Made by a program: the position numbers and the translations under genes
Assembly (NCBI GenBank): GCA_945903305.1
Contig: CAMDOA010000005.1
Coordinates: 1 to 64,000, forward strand
Length of the DNA: 64,000 nt
Direction: 5' to 3'
Origin: Chitinophaga pinensis
GTDB taxonomy: Bacteria > Bacteroidota > Bacteroidia > Chitinophagales > UBA10324
Notes under the pieces: generated by a model
What the model saw: only the letters and a program-made list of their open reading frames with translations
What the model was told of the DNA's origin: nothing
The model's database searches: none
Shown here: positions 8,483-18,628 of the stretch, one piece after another
Position numbering within the stretch: position 1 is the stretch's first letter
Layout of the letters: each line of letters starts with the position of its first letter

Positions 8483-11101
8483 ATGGCTCGAAAATTATTT
8501 TATTTATTTTTATTTATACCGGCTATTTCCTTTTCACAAGGGCAGGGAAATATCTGGCACTTTGGAGATAATGCGGGAATAGATTTTAATTCAGGTACTG
8601 CCGTAGCCATTCAAGGGTTTGTAAATACCACAGAAGGTTGTGCTTCTATTTGTAACAGCGCAGGTGCATTATTATTTTCTACTGACGGAATTACAGTTTA
8701 TAATAATGTCGGAGGTGTACTTGCTTCCGGGTTAAACGGCGATCCATCTTCTTCACAGTCCGGAGTTATTGTTCCTTTCCCGGGAGCCATAGATAAATAT
8801 TACATTTTTACTGCAGATGCCACAACCGGTGCGGCCGGCATTTGTTATTCAGTTATTGATATGAATTTAAACGCCGGCTTAGGTGGAGCAGTTAGTATTA
8901 ATACGCAATTAATTACTCCTGCCTGCGAAAAAATAACTGCCATACGAAATTCAAATGGTACTGATTACTGGGTGGTGGTTCATGCTTTTCCCTCCGATGA
9001 GTTTTATGCTTATCCGGTTACAGCAGCTGGAGTAGGAACACCAATAGTAACTGCCATTGGATTACCTATTAATGGTTCGGCAAATACAATAGGTTATTTA
9101 AAAAGCTCTCCAAACGGGCAGATGTTGGCTGCCGGCAGATGCTTTGTTGCCAATGACCCTATTGAGTTATTTGATTTTGATGCCAGCACCGGAATACTGA
9201 GTAATTATATTCCTATTCCAAGTATTGGAAATGCTTATGGTATTTCTTTTTCTCCCGACAATTCAAAATTATATATCGGTTATAATGATTTAACCGGAAT
9301 AAACATCGAGCAATTTGATTTATCAATAACCAATTTTCAAAATTTTCCATACACAGTAATTCAGGGAACAGGCGTTTATCATTATGCACTTCAGTTAGCA
9401 CCTGATGGAAAAATTTATTGTTCAAAATATTCTGAAACTACGCTTGGAGTTATTAATAATCCAAATCAAGCGGGCATTGCATGCAACTACGATGATTTTG
9501 GTTTTACACTTTTCCCGGGAACTACTGCAATGGTAGGATTGCCAAATTTTATCGATAATTTTTTTACTCCGATTACCTGCAATGTTAATCTTGGAAACGA
9601 TACAATGTATTGCGGAAATTTTTCGCAAACATTAAATGCAGGCTCTTCCGATTCACTGATATTGTGGAGTAATGGAAGTACCAATCAAACCATTACTATT
9701 GATACTGCCGGAATCTATTGGGTGGTAAAAACACTGGCAGGAGGATGTGTGGCAACTGATACCATAATAATTACACAACATCCTGAAACCACAGTATGGT
9801 TAGGCGACAACGCAGTCGCATGCAATCCCGGCGATATAACATTGGATGCAGGCGCAGGCTTTGCTCTTTACCACTGGAGCAATAGTACTGACTTGCAAAC
9901 TTTAACTCCGCTAACAACAGGAAATTATTTTATTCAGGTTATGGATACCAATGGTTGTTTTGACATGGACACCATCAGTGTATTATTTCTTGCGCCATCA
10001 ATTAATATTGGAAATAACACTGCGATTTGTGTAAACGATTCATTGCAGTTGAATGCCGGCAGTGGTTTTGTTTCGTATGAATGGAGTACAGGCTCTGTTG
10101 ATTCATCTATCATGATTTATTCGGCCGGCACTTACTTTGTTTCAGTTAAGGACTCATTTGCATGCACAGCATACGACACCATTATAATTTCACTTTCTAC
10201 TCCGGCAATAAATATTGGAACCGACACTCTTTTTTGCAACGCATTTAATTATTCAATCACAGCAGGCAGCGGCTTTGCCAATTATCACTGGCAAAATAAC
10301 AGCAGCAATTCAACCTACATCATTACATCGGCTGGATTGTATAGTGTGACGGTGACTGATATTTATGGTTGCACAGCAGCAGATGCCATTACTGTTTTAA
10401 ATAATCTTCCTCAAGTAAGTATTGGAAACGATACTGTCATTTGTATTAATACATCAGCCACAATTACTGCCACCACAGGTTTCGATAATTATATGTGGAA
10501 CACTGGAAGTAGCGTTGAAAATATAGTTGCCGCAACAAGCGGAGTTTATAGTGTAACCGTTACCGACAGCGAAGGATGTACCACCGCTGATTATAAAAAT
10601 ATTTCAGTTAATAATCCTGCATTATTTATCGGCAACGATACCAGCACCTGCAATGGCAATGGAATTATGCTGGATGCCGGAAATTCGTTTGTCAATTATT
10701 TGTGGAGCAATAACTCCGGTGAGCAACTAATAATCACCAACGGCGCCGGAATATATTCGGTTACTGTTACTGATTTTTATGGATGCAATATATCAGATGA
10801 AGCAACTATAACTTATAGCAATTGCGTTGATATAATTGTTCCAACCGGATTTACACCCAATGGCGATGGACTCAATAATTTCTTCCACATTTTAAATGCT
10901 TCAGATTTTAAATCAGCCGAAATAAAAATTTATAATCGCTGGGGTCAGTTGCTATTTGAAAGCAATGATGCAAATGCCAGCTGGAACGGAAAATACAATG
11001 GCGAAGATTGCGAAGTGGGTGTTTATGTTTTTGTTATTTCAGGAAAAAATTATTTGGAGCTTGCTATTTTCAAAAATGGGAACATTACTTTGTTGAGGTA
11101 G
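8483..11101 (+). CDS. Secreted propeller-like protein with Ig-like repeats and CHU_C tail
   Basis: An 872-residue T9SS type B substrate. It has a signal peptide (LFYLFLFIPAISFSQG), then a domain at about 20-365 shared with the genes at 51.2 and 52.5 kb (NIWHFGDNAGIDFN, GYLKSSPNGQML, FSPDNSKLYIGYND, APDGKIYCSKY), which reads like a WD40/lactonase-style propeller. Residues 366-780 hold six copies of an Ig-like repeat, each opening with IGNDT and closing with VTDxxGC. The last 85 residues are the gliding-motility C-terminal domain (VPTGFTPNGDGLNN ... IYNRWGQLLFES). The ligand of the propeller is unknown. Confidence 0.87.
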   Translation: MARKLFYLFLFIPAISFSQGQGNIWHFGDNAGIDFNSGTAVAIQGFVNTTEGCASICNSAGALLFSTDGITVYNNVGGVLASGLNGDPSSSQSGVIVPFPGAIDKYYIFTADATTGAAGICYSVIDMNLNAGLGGAVSINTQLITPACEKITAIRNSNGTDYWVVVHAFPSDEFYAYPVTAAGVGTPIVTAIGLPINGSANTIGYLKSSPNGQMLAAGRCFVANDPIELFDFDASTGILSNYIPIPSIGNAYGISFSPDNSKLYIGYNDLTGINIEQFDLSITNFQNFPYTVIQGTGVYHYALQLAPDGKIYCSKYSETTLGVINNPNQAGIACNYDDFGFTLFPGTTAMVGLPNFIDNFFTPITCNVNLGNDTMYCGNFSQTLNAGSSDSLILWSNGSTNQTITIDTAGIYWVVKTLAGGCVATDTIIITQHPETTVWLGDNAVACNPGDITLDAGAGFALYHWSNSTDLQTLTPLTTGNYFIQVMDTNGCFDMDTISVLFLAPSINIGNNTAICVNDSLQLNAGSGFVSYEWSTGSVDSSIMIYSAGTYFVSVKDSFACTAYDTIIISLSTPAINIGTDTLFCNAFNYSITAGSGFANYHWQNNSSNSTYIITSAGLYSVTVTDIYGCTAADAITVLNNLPQVSIGNDTVICINTSATITATTGFDNYMWNTGSSVENIVAATSGVYSVTVTDSEGCTTADYKNISVNNPALFIGNDTSTCNGNGIMLDAGNSFVNYLWSNNSGEQLIITNGAGIYSVTVTDFYGCNISDEATITYSNCVDIIVPTGFTPNGDGLNNFFHILNASDFKSAEIKIYNRWGQLLFESNDANASWNGKYNGEDCEVGVYVFVISGKNYLELAIFKNGNITLLR

Positions 11102-11199
11102 ATATACGAACTTGTATAATTAATATTTATGTATGGCTTAACTTACTGAACAAGTAAGTAAATCAAAATTTGAAAATGATTTCAGGCAACCGGCACGCT

Positions 11200-11207
11200 T
11201 ATATTTG
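11200..11207 (+). promoter_or_regulatory. Possible -7 promoter element
   Basis: TATATTTG matches TAnnTTTG exactly in the 200-base gap before the SprB-repeat gene. A -33 TTTG at the right distance is not evident (the nearest is 27 bases upstream), so this is tentative. An inverted repeat starts directly after it. Confidence 0.3.
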
Positions 11208-11208
11208 T

Positions 11209-11232
11209 GTGAGTGAATTTTAATTCGTTCAC
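11209..11232 (+). other. Inverted repeat in the leader of the SprB-repeat gene
   Basis: GTGAGTGAATT and AATTCGTTCAC pair over 11 positions (nine Watson-Crick and two G-U in RNA) around two bases. It lies at the expected transcript start after TATATTTG. There is no T tract, so it is not a terminator for the upstream gene; it could be a 5' stabilising hairpin or an operator. Confidence 0.35.
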
Positions 11233-11301
11233 CCAACCTTTCACGCTAAATAATTCGTGTATAACAAAGAGCGCTAAAACTTTCAATCAAAAAATTTCAT
11301 T

Positions 11302-14300
11302 ATGAAAAACACCACACATTTTTTCGAAACAAAAATCAGTAACAGTATGAAATCAATTCTGTTAACGATCTTTTTAATTTCATGCAGTTTGTTCAGTAAC
11401 GCACAAACTTCTAATCTCACTTTTGTTTTATTGCAACCGGTTTGCAATAACGATGGTATTTTAGAAGTGCAAACTTCCACGCTAACCATTCCATACACAC
11501 TCACTTACTATTTCCCGAGCGGAACTGTATTTGTAACTCCGGCCACAGTGAACGACACAATTTTCAATTACAATGGCTGTGATTTTTATGTTGTGGGTTC
11601 TGATGGGGTTGGTAATAGTGCTTATGGCTTTTACCAGGGCGCACCACCATTTACTTACAATGTATCAACTACCGGGGCAGTTTGTCCTGCACTTGGAACT
11701 GCCACTGCAACAGTTACAGGCGGCACAGCTCCTTACTCATATGTATGGACTGAATTAACAAGCGGTGTTGTTATGTCAACTACAAATCCGGCAAGTTTGC
11801 CAGCCGGAAATTACCAGGTATTAATTACCGATGCTGCGGGATGTGTATATGGTTCATATGCTAATTACGATTCCATCTGGATATGGAACAGTTCATCAAT
11901 TGTTTATACAGTTGCTACTACTCCGGCCAATTGCACAAATGGAACAGCTACTGTAATGGGTTTATCAGGCGGCATTGCTCCTTATTCTTATCAGTGGAGT
12001 AATGGCGCAAACTCTGCAGCTATCACAGGATTACAGATGGGAAGTTACATGGTTACAGTTACTGATGCGCAAGGATGCTATACCGTAAACTACGCTTACA
12101 TTTCTCAGGCAATCACTATAATAGCAAACCCAACTGCTACTCCTGCAACATGTTTGCAAAATGATGGAAGCGCCATTGCTTTCGGAGGGGGAGGAGTTCC
12201 ACCCTATTCTTATATGTGGGATAATGGGCAGCAAACTCAAACAGCTACCGGATTAATTGCCGGATATTATTTTGTAACCGTTACTGATGCCAACAATTGC
12301 GTTGGGCAAGGTTATGTAAATATTTTAGCAAGCACCCCCATTACAGCAACTTATTCAAGCACGCCAAGTTCATGCACTGCGCCTACAGGAACTGCTACTG
12401 TAGTTATTACCGGAGGCACCGCACCTTACACCACAATCTGGTACACTTTCCCGGCGCAAAACGGAGTTACAGCAACTAATTTATCTGCCGGTAATTATGG
12501 ATTTCATATTACCGATGCAGTGGGTTGCGTACGAACCGGAAGTGTTTCCGTAAGTCCAATCAGTATTGTAGCTGCCAATGTTTCAACGGGAAATGCTACT
12601 TGTCCGTTATCAAATGGAAGTGCAAGTGTGATGGTTACTTCGGGTGCCGCTCCATATACTTATTCTTGGAATACAGGTTCAACAAACACTTCAATCAGCA
12701 GTTTAGCTGCCGGTGGTTACTCGTGTATAATAACTGATAACATGAATTGTTCAATAACAAAATATGCGTCGGTGCAGGTTTCAAGTCCGGTGAATGTGGG
12801 TGTGGCTACCACTCCGGCAAGTTGCATTTTCAGTGCCGATGGAAATATTGTAGCTATTGTAAATGGCGGAACTCCTCCTTATTCTTATTCGTGGAGTACT
12901 GGTGGCACCACCAATTTAGCTTCAGGGCTTACTGCCGGAAACTACAGTGTGTATGTAACCGATGCCAATGGTTGTCATGATTATACCTGGACTAATCTGG
13001 GTTACAATGCAGCTAACAACAGTTGTTTCTGCACCATTACCGGAAAAGTGTATGAAGATTTAAATGGTAATTGCGCGTGGGATGCCGGTGAAGTAGGTAT
13101 TCAGAATATCATGATTCATGCAAGTGGATTGGGATATACTTTTACTGATGCCAATGGAATTTATTCGTTCATAGCACCAAGTGGTACTTATACTTTATCT
13201 GAATCAGTTCAATATTATTATCCGTTAGCAGCTTGTCAGATAAATGCGGTTGCGGTTACTGTTACTGCTGCATCGGGTTGTGTTTCAACAGTTGATTTTG
13301 CCAATGTGATTAATCCGATACATGATGTGCAGATTTCAACTACCTACATGATTCCTCCAATTCCCGGAAATATTTTTAATCAAACAGTAGTGGTTTCGAA
13401 TAACGGAACATTAACTGAAACTGATATTGATATGGGTTACACGCATGATGGTCAGCTTGTGTTCAACAATGTTTCGCCTTCATTATTTACTCAGCAAAAT
13501 GCGGGCACCTATCCGAATTGGTACAGCATCAGTGCAGGTTTTCCAATACTTACACCGGCTGCTGATCAAAGTTTTAATGTACAGTACAATGTGGCCACTA
13601 ATATTCCATTGGGAACTGCAGTAGTTTTTCAGGATACCGTTGCCTACACTTCTCCTATTACTAATTGGTTGAATGATTATACTCCGTGGAACAATGTCAA
13701 TTATTTTATCAATACAGTAGTTGGTTCGTGGGATCCGAATTTTAAAGAAGTGAATCCAAACGGAACAGGCGCTCCCGGATATATTACCGTTGATGATTCA
13801 GTTTTGAACTACACGCTTCACTTTCAAAATACCGGAACTTATGCCGCACAAAAAGTAGTGTTGATTGATACTTTGGATAGCGACCTTGATATTACTTCGT
13901 TGATGCCTTACTGGTCGAATCATAGTTATGTAACAGATGTCAGTGAAGATGGAATTGTAAAATTCACATTCGATAACATCAATTTACCCGACAGCGCAAG
14001 CAGTCCGCTTGGCAGCATCGGAATCCTGATGTATTCCATTCATCAGAAACCAAATCTGGCTGTTGGAACAGAAATAAAAAATTCGGTTTCCATTTATTTT
14101 GATTACAACGCACCGGTTAAAACAAACACCACTTTAAATACCATTGATGATTTAGAATCGGTAAATGAAATAACCGCAAACAAAGTTTTGGAGTTTACAC
14201 TTTACCCGAATCCGGCAACACAATCGGTTTCGTTGCTGATTAACAGCAACGATGCAAGCAATAATGCAAAAATTAAATTCTATACAATTTTGGGAAGTGA

Positions 14301-14442
14301 AATGCTTTCGCAAACAGTGAAATTAAATGCCGGAAAAAATGTATTGAAAGCTGATGTTAGTTCACTCACTGCCGGAATGTACTTTGTTGAAATTACTGAT
14401 GGAGCAAATAGTATGATGAAAAAACTAAGTGTGGTTAAATAA
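11302..14442 (+). CDS. SprB-repeat adhesin-like protein with T9SS type A tail
   Basis: A 1046-residue surface protein. The signal peptide begins most naturally at the second methionine (base 11347, MKSILLTIFLISCSLFSNAQ); the track start adds 15 polar residues. About seven SprB-type repeats fill 115-570, each with GGTAPYSYxW, a glycine or alanine turn, GxYxVxITDAxGC. Then comes a Cna-B/SdrD-like carrier domain (GKVYEDLNGNCAWDAGEVG), a DUF7619-like module at about 809-950 (WDPNFKEVNP ... LHFQNTGTYAAQKV) shared with the gene at 59.0 kb, and a type A sorting domain (FTLYPNPATQSVSL ... MMKKLSVVK). An adhesive or structural surface role is inferred. Confidence 0.87.
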   Translation: MKNTTHFFETKISNSMKSILLTIFLISCSLFSNAQTSNLTFVLLQPVCNNDGILEVQTSTLTIPYTLTYYFPSGTVFVTPATVNDTIFNYNGCDFYVVGSDGVGNSAYGFYQGAPPFTYNVSTTGAVCPALGTATATVTGGTAPYSYVWTELTSGVVMSTTNPASLPAGNYQVLITDAAGCVYGSYANYDSIWIWNSSSIVYTVATTPANCTNGTATVMGLSGGIAPYSYQWSNGANSAAITGLQMGSYMVTVTDAQGCYTVNYAYISQAITIIANPTATPATCLQNDGSAIAFGGGGVPPYSYMWDNGQQTQTATGLIAGYYFVTVTDANNCVGQGYVNILASTPITATYSSTPSSCTAPTGTATVVITGGTAPYTTIWYTFPAQNGVTATNLSAGNYGFHITDAVGCVRTGSVSVSPISIVAANVSTGNATCPLSNGSASVMVTSGAAPYTYSWNTGSTNTSISSLAAGGYSCIITDNMNCSITKYASVQVSSPVNVGVATTPASCIFSADGNIVAIVNGGTPPYSYSWSTGGTTNLASGLTAGNYSVYVTDANGCHDYTWTNLGYNAANNSCFCTITGKVYEDLNGNCAWDAGEVGIQNIMIHASGLGYTFTDANGIYSFIAPSGTYTLSESVQYYYPLAACQINAVAVTVTAASGCVSTVDFANVINPIHDVQISTTYMIPPIPGNIFNQTVVVSNNGTLTETDIDMGYTHDGQLVFNNVSPSLFTQQNAGTYPNWYSISAGFPILTPAADQSFNVQYNVATNIPLGTAVVFQDTVAYTSPITNWLNDYTPWNNVNYFINTVVGSWDPNFKEVNPNGTGAPGYITVDDSVLNYTLHFQNTGTYAAQKVVLIDTLDSDLDITSLMPYWSNHSYVTDVSEDGIVKFTFDNINLPDSASSPLGSIGILMYSIHQKPNLAVGTEIKNSVSIYFDYNAPVKTNTTLNTIDDLESVNEITANKVLEFTLYPNPATQSVSLLINSNDASNNAKIKFYTILGSEMLSQTVKLNAGKNVLKADVSSLTAGMYFVEITDGANSMMKKLSVVK

Positions 14443-14468
14443 AATTAATAGCTTGAAATACATGCCAG

Positions 14469-14500
14469 GAGGTCACCGGTTGGCGACCTCTTTTTTGTTT
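14469..14500 (+). terminator. Rho-independent terminator after the SprB-repeat gene
   Basis: GAGGTCACC and GGCGACCTC form a nine-position stem with one A-C mismatch around GGTT, followed at once by TTTTTTGTTTT. It begins 26 bases after the stop codon. Confidence 0.85.
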
Positions 14501-14649
14501 TACGAAACAATAACAAAATTTAATTTCCGTTCACACCGCTTTTGCATTCCCTTGTTTACATTTCGTTTTTTTTAAAAGCCAACTATTTCCAATAAGTTTC
14601 TATTAAAAAATGAAAAATATATATCCGGACAAAAACTTAAAATAACTGA

Positions 14650-17061
14650 ATGCATTTTATAAAACTCATTGCTCTCCTCTGGTTGCTTTTTTTATTCAAT
14701 ACAAATTTTTCATCGGCGCAATCATTCACCTTTAGCGGATATGTGAGCGATGCAAAAACAAATGAACGATTGATAGGCGCCAATGTTTTTGACCCAATCA
14801 GAAAAGTTGGTACAGCTACAAATGCTTTTGGTTTTTTCAGCATCACACTCACCGGAACCGATTCAGCAACTTTAATTGCAAGTTATGTGGGCTACACTAC
14901 AGAAATATTAAAATACCCGATGACGATTGATAAAGAAATCAATCTGTTGCTTTCACCATCAGTAACACTGGGTGAAATAATTGTAACCGGTTCAAGAGGC
15001 GAACAAATTCAGGAGCGCTCGCAAATGAGCGAAATAACTTTAACACCCGACCAGCTGAAAAATATACCAGCCTTGTTTGGTGAAGCCGATTTGTTAAAAG
15101 CTATTCAATTACTTCCCGGCATTCAATCTGGCGGCGAAGGAAGCAGCGGCTTGTATGTACGAGGTGGCGGCCCCGATCAGAATTTAATTTTACTGGATGG
15201 TGCACCGGTTTATAATGTGTCGCACTTGTTTGGTTTCTTCTCGGTTTTTAATCCTGACGCCATAAAAAATGTCAGCATTTTTACGGGTGGATTTCCTGCA
15301 CGATACGGCGGTAGGTTATCATCAGTGATTGATATTGCAATGAAGGATGGTAATCAGCAGGATTTTACAGTGGATGCAACTGTGGGTGTTATATCAAGCA
15401 AGTTTACTTTCGAAGGGCCAATTAAAAAAAACAAATCGTCGTTCATTATTTCAGCACGAAGAACTTACCTGGATATAATTGCCAAGCCAATAATTTATTC
15501 CATGGCACAAGGACAAGGAACAGGCGGTTATTATTTTTATGATTTAAACGGAAAGGTTAACTACACCCTCAATTCAAAAAACAGAATTTATTTAAGCGGT
15601 TACCTGGGCAACGATAAATTTTATGCCAGGAGCGAAAACAAGTACGACACCGGAATTGAACAAGTGGAAACCAGTGATAAGTATAGTTTAGGTTGGGGAA
15701 ACATTACGAGCACACTTCGTTGGAATCATCAGTACAATAAAAAAACATTTAACAACCTGAGTTTGATTTATACAAAATTCAAATTTGATATTGGTGCAGA
15801 ACTTTATCAAAAAACTATCGACGATTTTGGAACTACTATTCAGAACGATGCACTCACTTATCTTTCCGGCGTGCAGGATTATACTGTGAAAAATGATATT
15901 GACTGGATCCCCACTCCGAATCATTATATAAAAATAGGCGCTGCATACACTTATCATCAATTCAGCACCGGCGCTTATCAATATCTGTCAGAACAAAACA
16001 ACAACAGTTTGCTCGATACAACTGTGGGTGCAAAACCTATTTATTCAAACGAAGGATATATATATATCGAAGATGATTGGCAGTTATCTCAAAAACTGAA
16101 AGCGAATATTGGTTTGCACTACTCCGCGGATTTAGTAAAGGGAAAGTGGTACACCAAACCGGAACCACGCATTTCGCTTCGTTACTTGTTAAAGGAAAAC
16201 AGTTCGGTGAAAGCATCGTTCTGCACGATGCAACAATACATTCATTTGCTTTCAAACAGCAACATTGGTTTGCCCACTGATTTGTGGGTGCCAGCAACTG
16301 ATAAAGTGCCGGCACAATATTCGTGGCAACCGGCAATTGGCTACAGTCAATCGTTCAAAATAAATAATCACAATTGCGAATTCACACTCGAAGGTTATTA
16401 CAAAGACATGCATGGAGTGATTGATTATTTAGGTGGCGCCAACTTTTTAAGCACCGCCGAAACATGGGAAGATAAAGTGGCCATCGGACGCGGGTGGAGT
16501 TATGGCAGCGAAATTTTTATTCAGAAAAAAACCGGCAAACTCACCGGGTGGGTTGGTTATACTTTAAGCTGGAGCTGGCGGCAGTTTGATGAAATAAATT
16601 TTGGAAATAAATTCCCCTACAAGTACGATAGAAGAAATGATCTAGAAATTGTGGGCACTTACAAACTCACCGAAAATTGTGATTTCGGTTTCACCTGGGT
16701 TTATGGAACCGGCAATGCCATTACCTTACCGGTTGCAAAATATTTTGATGGTGGAAACAATTCGCTCAACAATATTTTAAACGGAGGCAACTATGGATAT
16801 TATGCTCCGGCGGTTGAATTTTATGGAGATAAAAACAGCACGCGCATGAAGGCTTATCACCGATTGGATATTGGTTTCAACTGGCACAAGAAAAAGAAAT
16901 GGGGCGATCGAACTTTCAGCTTGGGCATTTACAATTTGTATAGCCGCAAAAATCCATACTTCTATTTTTTAGATGCCGATAATCAGGGAAATCCGCAATA
17001 CAAAATGATTAGTCTGTTTCCAATCATTCCATCCATTTCTTACTCGCTTCATTTTAATTAG
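14650..17061 (+). CDS. TonB-dependent outer-membrane receptor
   Basis: An 803-residue outer-membrane transporter. After a signal peptide (LIALLWLLFLFNTNFSSAQ) there is a CarboxypepD_reg-like domain at about 26-110 (FSGYVSDAKTNERLIGANVF), then the plug (VRGGGPDQNLILLDGAPVYN, FPARYGGRLSSVIDI), and a beta barrel to a C-terminal strand ending in SYSLHFN. It overlaps no SusD gene; the next gene is a DUF4249 lipoprotein starting one base after the stop, a pairing often seen in Bacteroidota. The ligand cannot be read from sequence. Confidence 0.93.
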   Translation: MHFIKLIALLWLLFLFNTNFSSAQSFTFSGYVSDAKTNERLIGANVFDPIRKVGTATNAFGFFSITLTGTDSATLIASYVGYTTEILKYPMTIDKEINLLLSPSVTLGEIIVTGSRGEQIQERSQMSEITLTPDQLKNIPALFGEADLLKAIQLLPGIQSGGEGSSGLYVRGGGPDQNLILLDGAPVYNVSHLFGFFSVFNPDAIKNVSIFTGGFPARYGGRLSSVIDIAMKDGNQQDFTVDATVGVISSKFTFEGPIKKNKSSFIISARRTYLDIIAKPIIYSMAQGQGTGGYYFYDLNGKVNYTLNSKNRIYLSGYLGNDKFYARSENKYDTGIEQVETSDKYSLGWGNITSTLRWNHQYNKKTFNNLSLIYTKFKFDIGAELYQKTIDDFGTTIQNDALTYLSGVQDYTVKNDIDWIPTPNHYIKIGAAYTYHQFSTGAYQYLSEQNNNSLLDTTVGAKPIYSNEGYIYIEDDWQLSQKLKANIGLHYSADLVKGKWYTKPEPRISLRYLLKENSSVKASFCTMQQYIHLLSNSNIGLPTDLWVPATDKVPAQYSWQPAIGYSQSFKINNHNCEFTLEGYYKDMHGVIDYLGGANFLSTAETWEDKVAIGRGWSYGSEIFIQKKTGKLTGWVGYTLSWSWRQFDEINFGNKFPYKYDRRNDLEIVGTYKLTENCDFGFTWVYGTGNAITLPVAKYFDGGNNSLNNILNGGNYGYYAPAVEFYGDKNSTRMKAYHRLDIGFNWHKKKKWGDRTFSLGIYNLYSRKNPYFYFLDADNQGNPQYKMISLFPIIPSISYSLHFN

Positions 17062-17062
17062 T

Positions 17063-17989
17063 ATGAAATCAACGATTCACGAATTCCACTTGATAAAATT
17101 TCATCTGATGAGTAATAAATTTTTTCTTACTTCACTCAGCCTACTCCTCATTCTTGTTTCCTTGCAATCCTGTCAAACAATAATTGACATTGACCAGAAG
17201 GAATTTAAAAAACGGTTGGTCATGACAGCAACATTGGATGCCGATACCACCATCAGTGTATTTGTTACACGAACTGTAGGTGCTCTTGCTACCGGATTTC
17301 CGGATTCAATTACCAATGCCATTGTTGATTTGTATGAAGATGGAAATCTGTTATTCAATATTCCTTATGCGTCATTCGGAAATTATGCTCACAACTATCA
17401 TCCTGTTATTGGAAGAACATACAAGGTCAGAGTTTCAGCTCCCGGGTTTGATGAAGCCATTGAAGCAACTACATCCATTCCAGCACCTCCGCAGGTCGAT
17501 ACTTTTTCTTATTCATTAGTCCCAAGTACAACCAACCAACAATGGAGTTCAAATGCGTTAGAAGGAAGCATTACTATAAACGACCCAAGCGGCGAAAACT
17601 ATTATATGATTAAGGCAGTTGATATTTACGCTGATACTTTTTCCAATGAAGAATATTCTAGCATGCTGTATCTGACTACTGATGATCCGCTGATTGGCAA
17701 TTCACAACAATATTCTGCTGCATTAATGTTTACTGATTTTTCATTTGAGGGTTCAGTTTATACAATTCGTTTTAAAAGCGAATCATATGGAGGAAGTTTT
17801 GGAAGCAATCATTTAACCTACAAAGTTTATTCACTCAGCAGAGAAAGTTATTTATACCTGACATCGTTGCAGAATTATTACAACAATAAAGATAATCCGT
17901 TTTCAGAACCGGTGCAGGTTTATAGCAATGTAAGCAGTCAGATGGGAATTCTTGGAGCTGTGAGTAAATGGGAAACGCTGATATTTTAG
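17063..17989 (+). CDS. DUF4249 lipoprotein, receptor partner
   Basis: A protein of about 300 residues with a lipoprotein leader (LSLLLILVSLQSC), probably on the outer membrane. The body matches the DUF4249 pattern: KRLVMTATLDADTTISVFVT at the start, then ITNAIVDLYEDG and a beta-rich remainder. ATG 17108 (MSNKFFLTS) gives a better lipoprotein leader than the track start at 17063, which adds 15 residues; both are possible. The frame begins one base after the stop of the TonB receptor, so the two are almost surely one operon and probably one complex. Molecular function of DUF4249 is not established. Confidence 0.85.
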   Translation: MKSTIHEFHLIKFHLMSNKFFLTSLSLLLILVSLQSCQTIIDIDQKEFKKRLVMTATLDADTTISVFVTRTVGALATGFPDSITNAIVDLYEDGNLLFNIPYASFGNYAHNYHPVIGRTYKVRVSAPGFDEAIEATTSIPAPPQVDTFSYSLVPSTTNQQWSSNALEGSITINDPSGENYYMIKAVDIYADTFSNEEYSSMLYLTTDDPLIGNSQQYSAALMFTDFSFEGSVYTIRFKSESYGGSFGSNHLTYKVYSLSRESYLYLTSLQNYYNNKDNPFSEPVQVYSNVSSQMGILGAVSKWETLIF

Positions 17990-18043
17990 TTGAGAAATTG
18001 AAGATTATTAACTGATGCACCATAAAATGAACAAACCTGTTTC

Positions 18044-18583
18044 ATGAAAACAATTTTCATTATCGGGTTTATGACCGCCGGGAAATCACGAGAAGGAAAG
18101 CGATTAGCTAAATTGATGAAAATGAAATTTATTGATTTAGACAGGGTTATTGAAGCCAATGAAAAAAGAACGGTATCAGAAATATTTACTGAAAAGGGAG
18201 AAGAGTATTTCAGAGCAAAAGAGGGGGGGGCATTGCGAGCAATAAACACCAACGAAAATTGTATTGTGAGTTGCGGCGGCGGAACTCCGTGTTTTTTTGA
18301 TAATATGAATTGGATGTTAAAGCAAGGTATTGTGGTTTGGTTGAAAATATCTACTGAAGAAATTTTGAAAAGAGTTGGTGAATCAAAAAAGAAAAGACCA
18401 CTGCTGAATAATTTGAACGGCGTAAAGCTGATTAATTTTATTCAGGAAAAGTATAATGAGCGTGAAGTATTTTATTCGAAAGCACCAATTCAAATTAATA
18501 CAGAAAATATTTCGATTGAAAATTTAATGCAAATGATATTGAGTTATAAAAATGAAATTAATAACAAACAGCAGGGTGATTGA
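18044..18583 (+). CDS. aroK: Shikimate kinase
   Basis: A 179-residue cytoplasmic kinase that phosphorylates shikimate at the 3-hydroxyl in aromatic amino acid synthesis. The P-loop is GFMTAGKS, followed by DLDRVIE (shikimate and Mg contact), the FRxxE motif (YFRAKE), the CGGGTP turn and the lid arginine region KKRPLL. Length is normal. The gene contains a run of eight G residues at 18224-18231 coding for EGGA in the FRxxExxxL helix; the frame is intact here. It follows the DUF4249 gene by 54 bases. No other shikimate-pathway gene is near. Confidence 0.92.
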   Translation: MKTIFIIGFMTAGKSREGKRLAKLMKMKFIDLDRVIEANEKRTVSEIFTEKGEEYFRAKEGGALRAINTNENCIVSCGGGTPCFFDNMNWMLKQGIVVWLKISTEEILKRVGESKKKRPLLNNLNGVKLINFIQEKYNEREVFYSKAPIQINTENISIENLMQMILSYKNEINNKQQGD

Positions 18584-18628
18584 ATTGAAAAACAGAATTT
18601 CTATTTATTAAAAACAGAAAGATAAATT

